64,000 nt of DNA from Streptococcus pneumoniae. Lineage in GTDB: Bacteria > Bacillota > Bacilli > Lactobacillales > Streptococcaceae. The notes beneath the pieces were generated by a model. That model did not search any database and was not told the DNA's origin. It saw nothing but the letters and a program-made list of their open reading frames with translations. The position numbers and the translations under genes are program-made. This document shows positions 1 through 8,546 of this stretch, one piece after another (the first letter of the stretch is position 1; each line of letters opens with the position of its first letter). Location: the NCBI RefSeq assembly GCF_001457635.1, contig NZ_LN831051.1, forward strand, positions 186,001 through 250,000, read 5' to 3'.

Positions 1-327
1 CGCTATCAAGATCAGGGCTTCGAAATATTGGATTTCCCTTGCAATCAGTTTATGGGACAAGCACCCGGCAGCGCAGAGGAAATCAACGCCTTCTGTAGCC
101 TACATTTTCAAACCACCTTCCCACGTTTTGCCAAGATTAAGGTCAACGGTAAGGAAGCAGACCCTCTCTATGTCTGGTTAAAAGACCATAAATCTGGCCC
201 ACTAGGAAAACGAATCGAATGGAATTTCGCTAAGTTTCTCATTAGTCGTGATGGGCAAGTCTTTGAACGCTTTTCTTCAAAAACAGACCCAAAACAAATT
301 GAAGAGGCGATACAAACTCTACTATAA
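1..327 (+). CDS. gpx: Glutathione peroxidase, C-terminal part (cut by window edge)
   Basis: The frame is open from base 1 to the TAA at 325-327 and yields 108 residues, so the N-terminal third with the catalytic Cys lies outside the window. The visible part carries two family hallmarks: LDFPCNQF near the start, and [13 protein letters not shown] later, whose Trp and Asn belong to the active-site tetrad. Family members reduce hydrogen peroxide or organic peroxides using a thiol donor; bacterial ones usually rely on thioredoxin. It is transcribed away from the minus-strand sugar locus and followed at once by a strong terminator. The true start cannot be seen. Confidence 0.9.
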   Translation, partial: RYQDQGFEILDFPCNQFMGQAPGSAEEINAFCSLHFQTTFPRFAKIKVNGKEADPLYVWLKDHKSGPLGKRIEWNFAKFLISRDGQVFERFSSKTDPKQIEEAIQTLL

Positions 328-332
328 TTCAC

Positions 333-384
333 AATCTCACTATGATTAGGTTTCCTTTAACCTGATGAATAGTGAGATTTTTTG
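333..384 (+). terminator. Rho-independent terminator after gpx
   Basis: An 11-bp perfect stem pairs 333-343 (AATCTCACTAT) with 369-379, with a second small AGGTT/AACCT stem in the loop, followed by a run of T. It ends the gpx transcript. The remaining bases up to 548 show no gene. Confidence 0.85.
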
Positions 385-548
385 ATTGGCTTTGACTTAA
401 ATAGAAAAACACCCCATGATATGAAACATGAAGTGTTGTAAAGTCTATGTTGTAGGTGCTTATTTCACATTTTCAATGTGACCAGTGATAACGAATACCA
501 TACAGAATCTTCATATACACTAAACAAATGACTTTCTAATTATATCAA

Positions 549-2762
549 TTAGTTTTGGCTAGTAAATATCATTTCCAACAAACGCCCTCTCAATTCCTTA
601 TCCTGATGATGCAAGATATTCATTAAGTCATGAGAGTTTTTCGCATTGATGAATTGATTTAACAATCTATCTTTTAATTCATATGGAAGAGAAGCTGTCT
701 TTAGTAGTCTAAAAACTTCGTCATTTAAAGATGTCCTTTTATTATCTTTCCATTCAAATTTAGCTGTATCATTCTTATTTGGCAATTCAATTATAGACAC
801 ATTCGTTCCTTTAAAATGAATTCTATGTTTTCTATTGCTTGGAACGATACTAGAATCTCCTTGTAATGCTAACTCTACCATTCCCATTTCCCAATCGATT
901 GATAATCTTGTTTTATATCTTTGACCATTTTGATCTTCAAGCATTTCAAAAGAATGTTGTTTCCCTGGGAATACATACCAATCTACAACCTCAGGTAAAT
1001 CAACACCCATACCTATCTCAGAACCAACCAAGGGAATGATTGCACCACTTTTTGCAAACACAGGCGTAGTCGAGATGTCCCTATAAACACTTAACTTCAC
1101 ACCACCTGTGTATTTTTTCTCTGAAAAGAAGTCATACCATTCACCTTCAGGGAACCATACATCTACTTTTGCAGATTGGAATGTCAAATCCATCTTTTCT
1201 ACAATGGGAGCCACCATCAGTTCTGTTCCAAAAAAGTATTGGTTTGGAACATTATAGCTCTCATCATTCTCTGGATAGAAATAATAGATTGGACTGATTA
1301 ATGGGGCACCTTCCTCATGTGTCTTTACATTCATGGTATATAGATAGGGAATCATCTGATGTCTCAAACGAAGGTATTTCTTCATAATCTTAGATGTTGT
1401 TTCTGAAAAGAACCAAGGTTCTTTACTATTAAAAGGACTTCTAGAACTATGTAATCGAGTAATCGGACTAAAAACACCAAACTGTAGCCATCTAGTTTGT
1501 AGCTCTTCGTCATAATCCCCCAACATATGTCCACCGATATCATGACTCCACCAACTATAACCGATATTAGATGCTGTCGCTGTAAAATAGGGTTGAAACC
1601 TTAAGGAATTCCAACTAATAATAGTATCCCCTGAAAAACCAACAGGGTAGCGGTGACTACCAGGACCTGCATATCTTGATAAAATCAAACCACCTTCTGC
1701 ATTTTTACAACTATCCTGATAGTGATAATGGTTTAAAAGCCAAAGTGGATCTAGCATACCTTGTGTCCCTTGTTGCCAGTCAATCCACCAAAAATCTACT
1801 CCCTGCTTTTCTAGCTCATAATGAACATCTTTAAAGTAGGCTTCCCTAAAAGAGGGATTAAAAAAATCAAAAATAGCAGGTTCTTCTAGTTCTACATTTA
1901 ACCCCAACCGTTTTGCGATTTGAGGATAAGCTTCTTCATAAGCCCGTATCCCATCAGCAGGATGGACATTTAAGGAGAGTTTTAACTTTCTATCATGAAG
2001 TTGTTGCAATAACTGTTCTGGATTTGGTATTAAGCTTCTATTCCAACTATATCCTGTCCAGCCACTTCCAAAACGAGCTGGAATGTCAGTTGTATGCCAA
2101 TCCATATCTAACACACCGATAGATAATGGAATTTTCTCTGTTTCAAATCTGTCTATTAAATCCAAGTATTCATCCGACGTATAAGGCCAATATCTACTCC
2201 ACCAATTGCCTAAAGCATATCTTGGCAACAAGGGTGTTGAACCAGTCAAATGGTAAAAGTCTCTGATTGCTCCTCTATAATCATGCCCATAGGCAAAGAA
2301 ATACAGGTCAATTTGATTTTCTCTCTCAATATAACCAGATTGTTCATCCCAAATAAATCCTTGAGAATCATCCAATAAGGCTATACCATTTCGGCTAATA
2401 ATTCCATCTTCTAACGAGATTGCTCCATCTGCCTTATCCAGAGTCCGAGCTGTTCCTTTTAACGTTTCAATAGATTCACCAAAATACCAGCGACTACCAT
2501 ATACGGCAAAATTTCCTTTTAATTCTATAAATAAATTTTCGGCGTTAAATTCTCCTTTATTAAAGTGCAGATGAAAATAGTCCGTCATAATATCTAGTAC
2601 ATTTGATGTCTCGATATAATCTAACGAAACTTGGCCAAAATCTCTATTATAGATAAGTTGTGTCGTTCTATCCTCAAAATTTCCAGTTCGAGAGTATTCT
2701 AACCTTACTAGCTTGTCTGTTAATACAGAGATTCGATAAAACTCTCCCTTAAAAATTTTCAA
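549..2762 (-). CDS. GH31 family alpha-glycosidase
   Basis: 737 residues, matching full-length GH31 glycosidases, which cleave alpha-glucosides or alpha-xylosides with retention. An N-terminal beta-sandwich (about 1-170) precedes the TIM barrel. The nucleophile Asp lies in FWWIDWQQG near residue 328 and the acid/base Asp in GFSGDTIISW near 379; LDMDW at about 218-222 is also typical. No signal peptide is visible, so it acts in the cytoplasm, probably on imported oligosaccharides. The start is supported by AGGAGG at 2771-2776. It lies downstream of the PTS/bgl locus but has its own promoter and a leader hairpin. Substrate is not decided by the sequence. Confidence 0.9.
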   Translation of the reverse strand: MKIFKGEFYRISVLTDKLVRLEYSRTGNFEDRTTQLIYNRDFGQVSLDYIETSNVLDIMTDYFHLHFNKGEFNAENLFIELKGNFAVYGSRWYFGESIETLKGTARTLDKADGAISLEDGIISRNGIALLDDSQGFIWDEQSGYIERENQIDLYFFAYGHDYRGAIRDFYHLTGSTPLLPRYALGNWWSRYWPYTSDEYLDLIDRFETEKIPLSIGVLDMDWHTTDIPARFGSGWTGYSWNRSLIPNPEQLLQQLHDRKLKLSLNVHPADGIRAYEEAYPQIAKRLGLNVELEEPAIFDFFNPSFREAYFKDVHYELEKQGVDFWWIDWQQGTQGMLDPLWLLNHYHYQDSCKNAEGGLILSRYAGPGSHRYPVGFSGDTIISWNSLRFQPYFTATASNIGYSWWSHDIGGHMLGDYDEELQTRWLQFGVFSPITRLHSSRSPFNSKEPWFFSETTSKIMKKYLRLRHQMIPYLYTMNVKTHEEGAPLISPIYYFYPENDESYNVPNQYFFGTELMVAPIVEKMDLTFQSAKVDVWFPEGEWYDFFSEKKYTGGVKLSVYRDISTTPVFAKSGAIIPLVGSEIGMGVDLPEVVDWYVFPGKQHSFEMLEDQNGQRYKTRLSIDWEMGMVELALQGDSSIVPSNRKHRIHFKGTNVSIIELPNKNDTAKFEWKDNKRTSLNDEVFRLLKTASLPYELKDRLLNQFINAKNSHDLMNILHHQDKELRGRLLEMIFTSQN

Positions 2763-2790
2763 TTTGTTTTCCTCCTTTTATGGTAGCATA

Positions 2791-2820
2791 AAAACAGAAC
2801 GCACCATTTTTGATGCGTTT
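2791..2820 (-). terminator. Hairpin with T-run in the leader of the GH31 gene
   Basis: AACGCA (2798-2803) pairs with TGCGTT (2814-2819), extended past one mismatch, and is flanked by T-runs on both strands. On the minus strand it ends only about 14 bases before the ribosome site of the GH31 gene, leaving no room for a promoter in between. It may end the decayed fic unit, attenuate the GH31 message, or both. Confidence 0.6.
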
Positions 2821-2847
2821 TTCATTATTCTGAATGCAATGTTCTAT

Positions 2848-2876
2848 CTGTTATATCTATGACAAATAATAGTCAA
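2848..2876 (-). promoter_or_regulatory. Candidate promoter of the GH31 gene
   Basis: TTGACT (2871-2876) as -35 and TAACAG (2848-2853, spacing 17) or TATAAC (2850-2855, spacing 15) as -10. A transcript from here would run through the hairpin at 2791-2820 before the start codon. Confidence 0.45.
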
Positions 2877-2957
2877 TTGAAAAAATGTAGTGGACAAAAT
2901 ATCTTTTAACAAACCAAGAATTTATTAAAGAGTTATCACTTTTCAACTTTTCTAAGC

Positions 2958-3163
2958 TTATGCAGTTGTGAAACAAACTACTTTTAAACTATTAACTAAG
3001 ATAGGATTGATAAATAATTTCAAACTCTTACTAGCAATCATACGATATTCAAGCTCGCGTGCTTTTTTCCTTCCTGCTTATTTCTTAGAACTGAAGAACC
3101 CGGATCGGTATATAAATTATCCGGATCAACATAGTCATAAGACTCATAACAGTTGCGCTTCAT
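2958..3163 (-). pseudogene. Fic-family toxin remnant (frameshifted, truncated)
   Basis: An ATG at 3161-3163 overlaps by one base the stop codon of the small gene before it. The frame begins MKRNCYESYDYVDPDNLY, followed by SSVLRNK, which resembles the N-terminus of Fic proteins. It breaks at a six-A run (complement of 3063-3068) and stops at 3038-3040 after 41 codons. One extra base there would continue ARELEYRMIASKSLKLFINP, again typical of Fic N-termini, to a stop at 2958-2960. The catalytic HPFxxGNG motif is absent. Fic enzymes AMPylate target proteins; this copy cannot. Identification rests on remembered family patterns. Confidence 0.6.
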
Positions 3164-3339
3164 TAAGTCATCCCCAGAGCAAGAGCTTCATCTCGTAATT
3201 TTTCAACATCACTAACCGTAGGTCGCCATCCTTCAATCATATTTGTACTTAAAGCATACCAAACACTCCTAAAAACGGATCGGTTTTCAAAAGCTATTCC
3301 CATGATTGTCATCTTTTCTTTATCTATATCTAAGGACAT
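3163..3339 (-). CDS. Small VbhA-like antitoxin, orphaned
   Basis: A 58-residue gene with a good ribosome site (AAAGGAGG ending seven bases before the ATG at 3337-3339). It contains S-T-N-M-I-E-G at residues 31-37, which fits the (S/T)xxxE(G/N) inhibitory motif by which class I Fic antitoxins block ATP binding. The rest is helical and charged, as in VbhA. Its stop codon overlaps the start of the fic remnant (TAATG), the expected translational coupling of a toxin-antitoxin pair. With the toxin broken, the antitoxin has no obvious partner here. Confidence 0.6.
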   Translation of the reverse strand: MSLDIDKEKMTIMGIAFENRSVFRSVWYALSTNMIEGWRPTVSDVEKLRDEALALGMT

Positions 3340-3359
3340 ATGCTACCTCCTTTAGATAC

Positions 3360-3368
3360 ATTATACCA
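3360..3368 (-). promoter_or_regulatory. Extended -10 promoter of the VbhA-like gene
   Basis: TGGTATAAT reads on the minus strand about 20 bases before the start codon at 3339. The -35 (TTAAAA at spacing 17) is weak, as is usual with extended -10 promoters. Confidence 0.6.
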
Positions 3369-3439
3369 TGTTTCTATGTAGCTTTTAAAAATTTTATTTT
3401 GTTTGTCATATCTAAGTTTTCAGCATGCTTATCCTATTT

Positions 3440-3477
3440 TATAAACCTCAAACCCAAATATAAAACGCATTCTTTTT
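3440..3477 (-). repeat. Degenerate second copy of the bgl promoter/cre segment
   Basis: This stretch matches the promoter and cre region of the GH1 gene at 10305-10342 almost base for base (TATAAACCTCAAACC, then AACGCATTCTTTTT), with a few changes that weaken the -10 and the cre. No gene follows that would use it. It looks like a relic of a duplicated or deleted sugar gene. Confidence 0.6.
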
Positions 3478-3615
3478 GCTTTTTTACTATTGTATCGTAT
3501 TCTACGATAACATACTTTACTTTATTGTTTTTTTTAAATAACAGCAATTCCCTGTTTATCAACTATTCGAACTACTTTCTATTTTGCTTCATACCCTACA
3601 TAGCGAAAAAATATG

Positions 3616-3656
3616 AAAAAGCAGAGAAGAATATCTTAAAAAGACCTCTTCACTGC
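3616..3656 (-). terminator. Terminator of the bgl PTS transcript
   Basis: GCAGTGAAG and CTTCTCTGC (3648-3656 and 3621-3629 on the plus strand) form a stem followed on the minus strand by five T. It lies about 60 bases after the IIC stop codon. The stretch 3378-3615 holds only the promoter relic and AT-rich sequence. Confidence 0.7.
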
Positions 3657-3718
3657 TAATGTTAACGCTCATTATTTAAACTATATGGATTCTATCATCG
3701 AGTATACTTTTTTACTTA

Positions 3719-5065
3719 TTAGATACCTTGCTCTTCTTTCACCAATTTTTGATCATATACACGGATGAATGGAAGATAGACTAGGAATGCTGCAAATGCA
3801 CATACTAGAGCAACTAATACAGCTCGAAGATCTGCTGTCCCTAAGAAAGCTCCAATCCCTACTGGAGTTGGCCATGGAACCTGTGCGATAATTGGCTTAA
3901 TAAAGTTTAGAGAATTCGCTACGTAATAAATAGTAGCAGTAACCATTGGTGCTAAAATAAATGGTATAGCCAAGGCTGGATTATAGATAATAGGTAATCC
4001 AAAAATTAATGGTTCATTAATATTAAATAAGGCCGGAACTACAGATGCTCGTCCTATTGCTTTAAGCTGTTCAGATTTAGAGGCAAAAGCAATATATAAA
4101 CATAGTCCTAAAGTTGCACCAGAACCACCTGCAATTACAAACATATTAGAAAATTCACCTGCAACAGCGAAGTGCCCGCCAGCAGCATTTTCAGCCATGT
4201 TAGCAAGAGCAATTGGACTAACAAATGCAAAAACAATGTTCGCACCGTGGATACCTACAATCCAAAGTAGTTGAGTCAATAGATAAATAATCATTAAACC
4301 AATCCACGAATTAGTCAGATTGGATACAAAACCAAATGGAATTGCAATGACTTTAAAAATATCTGTTCCCATTGCTACAAGAAGACCGTTGATAAAGATA
4401 ACAACAAATGCAACAACAAATCCCGGAACCAAAGCGGTAAATCCACGAGAAACTCCTTCTGGAACAGCTTCAGGCATTTTAATAACCCAATTATGTTTAA
4501 CACACATACGATAAATAAGAACAGTCACAATTGCCATAATGATTGCGGTAAAAATCCCTGTTGTCCCAAAACGTGCGACTCCATTTCCCATTGCCCATCC
4601 ATCTGCAATTACTGCACCTTCTTTTAGACTTGTCACAGTCTTCATCATTCCACCATCAAAAATGATTTGCGGTACTGTCATGACAAAAGCCATCAAGGCA
4701 AGCAAGGCACCATTAAGAGGATTCATATTGAGTTCTTCTTCCTCTGCATAAATTTTTGTCAATTCATATGCAAGTGATAGAACGAAATAAAGAGATAGAG
4801 AACCCATAGTCGCATAGTTTGCAACCATGTAAAGTGATGTGAATTTATCAAATGAAGCAGAGAAAATATCTGCCACAATTGGCCAAAATGAGAAAGCTTG
4901 TGGCAAAATACTGAATACCAAAAACATTGATCCTACAATAGTAAATGGTACAGCAGCCATACCTGCAGCCGTGATAGCACGTACTACTTTAAACTGAGCA
5001 AGTTTGCCCATTGGTCCCATAACATGGTTTTCAAGAAAACCAAACAACCCGTTTTGTTGATCCAT
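3719..5065 (-). CDS. PTS lactose/cellobiose-family IIC permease
   Basis: 448 residues with about ten hydrophobic segments and the family pattern NINEPLIFGLPIIYNP near residue 345, which belongs to the sugar-binding region. It transports a beta-glucoside or other disaccharide across the membrane while IIB phosphorylates it. The start ATG at 5065 has AGGAGG about 8 bases upstream. It is the last gene of a minus-strand locus that also supplies IIA, IIB, the regulator and a GH1 6-phospho-beta-glucosidase, which points to cellobiose or a related beta-glucoside. Confidence 0.93.
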   Translation of the reverse strand: MDQQNGLFGFLENHVMGPMGKLAQFKVVRAITAAGMAAVPFTIVGSMFLVFSILPQAFSFWPIVADIFSASFDKFTSLYMVANYATMGSLSLYFVLSLAYELTKIYAEEEELNMNPLNGALLALMAFVMTVPQIIFDGGMMKTVTSLKEGAVIADGWAMGNGVARFGTTGIFTAIIMAIVTVLIYRMCVKHNWVIKMPEAVPEGVSRGFTALVPGFVVAFVVIFINGLLVAMGTDIFKVIAIPFGFVSNLTNSWIGLMIIYLLTQLLWIVGIHGANIVFAFVSPIALANMAENAAGGHFAVAGEFSNMFVIAGGSGATLGLCLYIAFASKSEQLKAIGRASVVPALFNINEPLIFGLPIIYNPALAIPFILAPMVTATIYYVANSLNFIKPIIAQVPWPTPVGIGAFLGTADLRAVLVALVCAFAAFLVYLPFIRVYDQKLVKEEQGI

Positions 5066-5144
5066 AAATAGACCTCCTTAATAAAACATAATAATTTTTA
5101 CTTTCTAAAGACTGGTTTCAAATACAAATTATACTAGATCAGGA

Positions 5145-5651
5145 TTATAAACTAAGTGAGTTCTTTTCCAATTGGACAAATTGTTGATAAGCCTTATCTG
5201 TTCGTTTATAAATTTTTTTAATTCTTCTAATGTCTAACAAACTCAGAACTAAACCTAATAGAAGAACTACAAAAACAAATAAACGTGCTACTTGGTTATT
5301 TTCAAAAATCGGAAAAAGATTCTTAAACCAACTTGTCCAAGTTAAAACAAGTAATCCTATTGAAATAAGCATTTGTATTCTAACAAACATTAGTGTTATT
5401 CCCAACTTTTCTTTCCTATTTCCATAGAGTTTAAATTGTTCAACAGTTGCTAAAATAGAAAATACTATGAGCATAATGGGGAAAATAATAATAGGCGAGG
5501 GACTAATAAACTGATTCAAAAGCCAATAAATATTCCCAAAAAAGAAGAGTGCTATTGAATAACGTAGAAGAAGATATCGATTGAAAAAAGTATTAGTTAG
5601 AGCCATCTCTCGACGTTGTTGTTCAATCTTTTGTCGTTCTTTTTTATCCAT
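5145..5651 (-). CDS. Membrane protein of unknown function in the bgl locus
   Basis: 168 residues with four hydrophobic segments, a basic N-terminus (MDKKERQKIEQQRREMALTN) and a charged C-terminal tail after LLDIRRIKKIYKR. I do not recognise a characterised family. It sits between IIA (30 bases upstream) and IIC (about 80 bases downstream) in the same direction with a normal ribosome site, so it is almost certainly co-transcribed with the PTS genes and may assist the permease; that role is inference from position only. Confidence 0.75.
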   Translation of the reverse strand: MDKKERQKIEQQRREMALTNTFFNRYLLLRYSIALFFFGNIYWLLNQFISPSPIIIFPIMLIVFSILATVEQFKLYGNRKEKLGITLMFVRIQMLISIGLLVLTWTSWFKNLFPIFENNQVARLFVFVVLLLGLVLSLLDIRRIKKIYKRTDKAYQQFVQLEKNSLSL

Positions 5652-5681
5652 ATCATTTCCTCCTTATATAACAACACATAT

Positions 5682-5996
5682 TTAGTTAACTTTCTTATAA
5701 AGAGCTAACATTTCCTTTGCTACTTCTAATAATGTCATAGTGGTCATTAAATGATCTTGAGCATGTACCATGATAATTTCAATTTTAATTTCCACTCCAC
5801 TTGCGTATTCTTGCAAGAGTTTGGTTTGTGCATGATGCGCTTCAAGAATTATCTCATTTGATTGATTTAATTTACTTTCTGCATCATCAAAACTACCTTC
5901 TCTCATTTTTGCAAATGCTTCATGTATTTCTGACCTTGCATTTCCCGAATGCAGGATAATTTCAAATGCTGCAACCTGCAGTTCCTCTTGATTCAT
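5682..5996 (-). CDS. PTS lactose/cellobiose-type IIA
   Basis: 104 residues, the normal size of a free-standing IIA of the lactose family. The phosphorylated His is His78 in MVHAQDHLM, with Asp81 as the metal ligand that holds the trimer together. It accepts phosphate from HPr and passes it to the IIB cysteine. The gene follows the regulator by about 10 bases, so the two are likely translated from one message, and it precedes the membrane protein and IIC genes. Confidence 0.95.
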   Translation of the reverse strand: MNQEELQVAAFEIILHSGNARSEIHEAFAKMREGSFDDAESKLNQSNEIILEAHHAQTKLLQEYASGVEIKIEIIMVHAQDHLMTTMTLLEVAKEMLALYKKVN

Positions 5997-6005
5997 ATGA
6001 ACCTC

Positions 6006-7985
6006 CTATTTTATCTTCTCAAATATGTTAATAAAATCTTCAAAGTTATTGCAAGATATTAGCTGATTTTGCAATTCATCATTCTCTGTCAGAGAGACTA
6101 TCTTTTTAGTCACAGTTGCCAAACCTTCGTTCCCATATATTGATGGAGATAGAAGAAATACTAGCTGAACATGTGAACTTTGATTATCCCAGAGTAACGA
6201 ATCTTTACAAATTGCAACCGAAACCTTTCCCTCTGTACCAAAGGGCTGAATAGGATGCGGAACTGCAATTTTTTCAGAAAAAACAACTGAACTTAATTCT
6301 TCGCGCTGTTTAATTCCATAAAGTAAAGATTGTTCAAACTCATTTGATTCACCAACAGATAAACTCTCAACCATCTTTTCAAGTAAATTTACCTTGTCTG
6401 ATTCAGTACATATTAAAAAGTTTTCTTTACTAAAATACTGTCTAAAGCCGTTGTTTTCAAATTTGTTAATCTTTGATGATTGTACATAACTAGAAACTTG
6501 CATCTGAACCATAGCTTTTCTAATCATTTCCATCTCATCACTCTTAAGAAACACACTAACTTTAAAAACTGGGATTTGAAAATATAGATTTGATAAATCA
6601 ACAGCTGACACTATAAAATCTATTCCTTTAAGTTTTTCTTGATTCAATTCATAATAGCCTATTACATCAACAACTTCTACTCGCTTCCCAAACTCCGTTT
6701 CCAAACGATTTCTTAACATTTGGGCTGCACCAAATCCTGTTGCACAAATAGCAAGAATATTAAACTTAGTACTCTCTTTGCTACGTTCCATAGCAGCTAA
6801 AAAGTGAAGACTTACATATGCTACTTCATCATCTGATATTGTCCACTCCAAGAACTTGTCCATATTTGCAAGAATTTCTCTAGTCATAAAGAATATATCA
6901 CTATAATTCTGTTTAATTTCATCTACTAAAGGGTTATTTAAGGTAATCCGGCTTTCTAAACGTACTTGTAGTGTCATTAGATGAGTTATCAATCCTTCAA
7001 TTAGTTGGAAATCTGAAGAAAAGTTATACATATCATCTAATCCTAAATTCTGAAATGTTTTAAATAAAGATTTTTTTAAAACTTCTTCAGAAATATTCTT
7101 CTGATTTTTTTGACATTGTTGACTCTTAGCTAACAAATGCAAAGTAATGTAGTCTATTTCCTGAACTGGAAATTCCTGATTTGTTACTTCTCTTACTTTA
7201 GAAAGAATTCTTTGGGCAACCTTTCTCTCTGTTGCATCATCAGTCATCTGACAGTCTATATTTTTTATTTCAAATCCGGATTTTAAACGAATCACAGACA
7301 ATGCTATGTGAACTACTAAATTCTGTAGTACAAAATCAGATAGTTTTAGGTTGGCCTCTTGGCATTCATCCAAAACAATTCTAGCAAATTCTTCTAATGG
7401 AACAGTTTGATCAAAAAAGTTAAATTTTACATAGCAATGTATTGTTTTAAAAAATTGATTCTCTAGGAAATAATTTATGATAAAACGTCGTTTATCACGT
7501 TCCTCGCCTGAGACATAAACTCCTTTATTCGCCCTACTCTCAATGGACAAATTATACTCTGATAACATCACTCGTATCTTTCTGAAATCATGAGATAATG
7601 TTGAACGACTAACGTAAAGTTCATCAGCTAAATCATCAAAAAGAACTGGAACTTGCTCAAATAATAATTTATTTAAGATAAATACTAAACGATCATCACC
7701 TTTTGAAACCGCAGTTTTCGTATAGTCTTCTTCCAGTTCATAAGTTTGTCTAAACTCCTGGTAAGCGCCTTGATTCTCAAAAAATATTTGATACCCTTGA
7801 CCTTGTTTTGAAATCAACCGGACTCCTTGAATAATCATTGTCTTCTCAATTAATTTCAGTACATTACGGACAGTTCTATCTGAACAGGATAAATATTCTG
7901 CTAGTTCTTTGCTTGTAACAAAACGTTCCTTATTTTTTATTAAAAATTGAAGGATGTCTTTCTCTTTAATGTTTAACACATTCAT
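6006..7985 (-). CDS. PRD-containing transcriptional regulator (BglG/MtlR/LicR type)
   Basis: 659 residues in the order DNA-binding HTH (about 15-50, LSCSDRTVRNVLKLIEK), second HTH (about 100-140, LYVSRSTLSHDFRKI), two PTS regulation domains (about 180-400), an EIIB-like domain (about 430, FNILAICATGFGAAQMLRN) and an EIIA-like domain with the PHPI histidine motif near 580. Such activators read phosphate flow through HPr and the cognate IIB, and switch on the neighbouring PTS operon. The ribosome site AGGAGG is only two bases from the ATG at 7985 but eight from a GTG at 7979, so translation may start two codons later. Its promoter lies at 8023-8050. Confidence 0.92.
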   Translation of the reverse strand: MNVLNIKEKDILQFLIKNKERFVTSKELAEYLSCSDRTVRNVLKLIEKTMIIQGVRLISKQGQGYQIFFENQGAYQEFRQTYELEEDYTKTAVSKGDDRLVFILNKLLFEQVPVLFDDLADELYVSRSTLSHDFRKIRVMLSEYNLSIESRANKGVYVSGEERDKRRFIINYFLENQFFKTIHCYVKFNFFDQTVPLEEFARIVLDECQEANLKLSDFVLQNLVVHIALSVIRLKSGFEIKNIDCQMTDDATERKVAQRILSKVREVTNQEFPVQEIDYITLHLLAKSQQCQKNQKNISEEVLKKSLFKTFQNLGLDDMYNFSSDFQLIEGLITHLMTLQVRLESRITLNNPLVDEIKQNYSDIFFMTREILANMDKFLEWTISDDEVAYVSLHFLAAMERSKESTKFNILAICATGFGAAQMLRNRLETEFGKRVEVVDVIGYYELNQEKLKGIDFIVSAVDLSNLYFQIPVFKVSVFLKSDEMEMIRKAMVQMQVSSYVQSSKINKFENNGFRQYFSKENFLICTESDKVNLLEKMVESLSVGESNEFEQSLLYGIKQREELSSVVFSEKIAVPHPIQPFGTEGKVSVAICKDSLLWDNQSSHVQLVFLLSPSIYGNEGLATVTKKIVSLTENDELQNQLISCNNFEDFINIFEKIK

Positions 7986-8022
7986 TCCCTCCTAAAACGT
8001 ATGTTTTCATATATTGAAGCAT

Positions 8023-8050
8023 ATTATACACTTAAATCAATTTATATCAA
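8023..8050 (-). promoter_or_regulatory. Promoter of the regulator-IIA-IIC unit
   Basis: TTGATA (8045-8050), 16 bases, TATAAT (8023-8028) preceded by TG. It lies between the IIB gene and the regulator, so the locus has at least two transcription units. Confidence 0.65.
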
Positions 8051-8102
8051 ACTCAAAACAATTTATCTTAACTTAAATATTTATTGACATTTCATGTGTT
8101 CA

Positions 8103-8417
8103 TCAAATATTCTCAAGAATCAAATTAGCCATTTTTTCAATTCCCATTGGAATAGGAATATAGGCTTGAGGAGGTATTTGTACAACTGGTTTTCCTGCTT
8201 TAGAACCAGCCTCTTCAAATTGCTTAAAGTACATTTTTGTTTGAGGGCTGACAAGATACAAATCAAAAGCTGCTGCTGCGATAGCTTTCCCTCCTTCAGT
8301 AGCACTAATAGCATCAACTACAATATCTTTCCCTTTTCCTTTTAGAAACTCTGTTGTTTTCTGTGCCATAAGTGATGAAGACATTCCTGCTGCACAAATA
8401 ATTAAAGCTTTTGCCAT
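8103..8417 (-). CDS. PTS lactose/cellobiose-type IIB
   Basis: 104 residues starting at the ATG at 8417, which has AAGGAG at correct spacing; an in-frame ATG 27 bases further upstream lacks one. The phosphocysteine is Cys8 in IICAAGMSSS, and the P-loop-like turn after it is typical of the family. IIB takes phosphate from IIA His78 and gives it to the incoming sugar. It is separated from its IIA and IIC genes by the regulator, and is preceded by a cre-containing promoter. Confidence 0.95.
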   Translation of the reverse strand: MAKALIICAAGMSSSLMAQKTTEFLKGKGKDIVVDAISATEGGKAIAAAAFDLYLVSPQTKMYFKQFEEAGSKAGKPVVQIPPQAYIPIPMGIEKMANLILENI

Positions 8418-8484
8418 AATATTTTCTCCTTTTCTTAAATCCAATCAAAGCTGTGCTAAGTTGACTTATCTGTTATCTATTTTT

Positions 8485-8513
8485 ATTATAAAATAAAGCG
8501 TTTCCAATGACAA
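8485..8513 (-). promoter_or_regulatory. Promoter of the IIB gene with a cre site in the spacer
   Basis: TTGTCA (8508-8513), exactly 17 bases, TATAAT (8485-8490). The spacer holds ATTGGAAACGCTTTAT (8493-8508 on the plus strand complement), one mismatch from the CcpA cre consensus. CcpA bound there would block RNA polymerase when preferred sugars are present. Confidence 0.75.
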
Positions 8514-8546
8514 TTCCCTCATTTTCCTAAATGATATGGAAAAAAA

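Noticed and set aside
2968..3198. 76-codon plus-strand frame
   Set aside because: Antisense to the Fic remnant and the VbhA-like gene, whose minus-strand reading makes better sense.
3306..3659. 117-codon plus-strand frame rich in Phe, Tyr and Ser
   Set aside because: It has no ribosome site, runs through a minus-strand terminator and the VbhA promoter, and its composition is that of AT-rich noncoding DNA.
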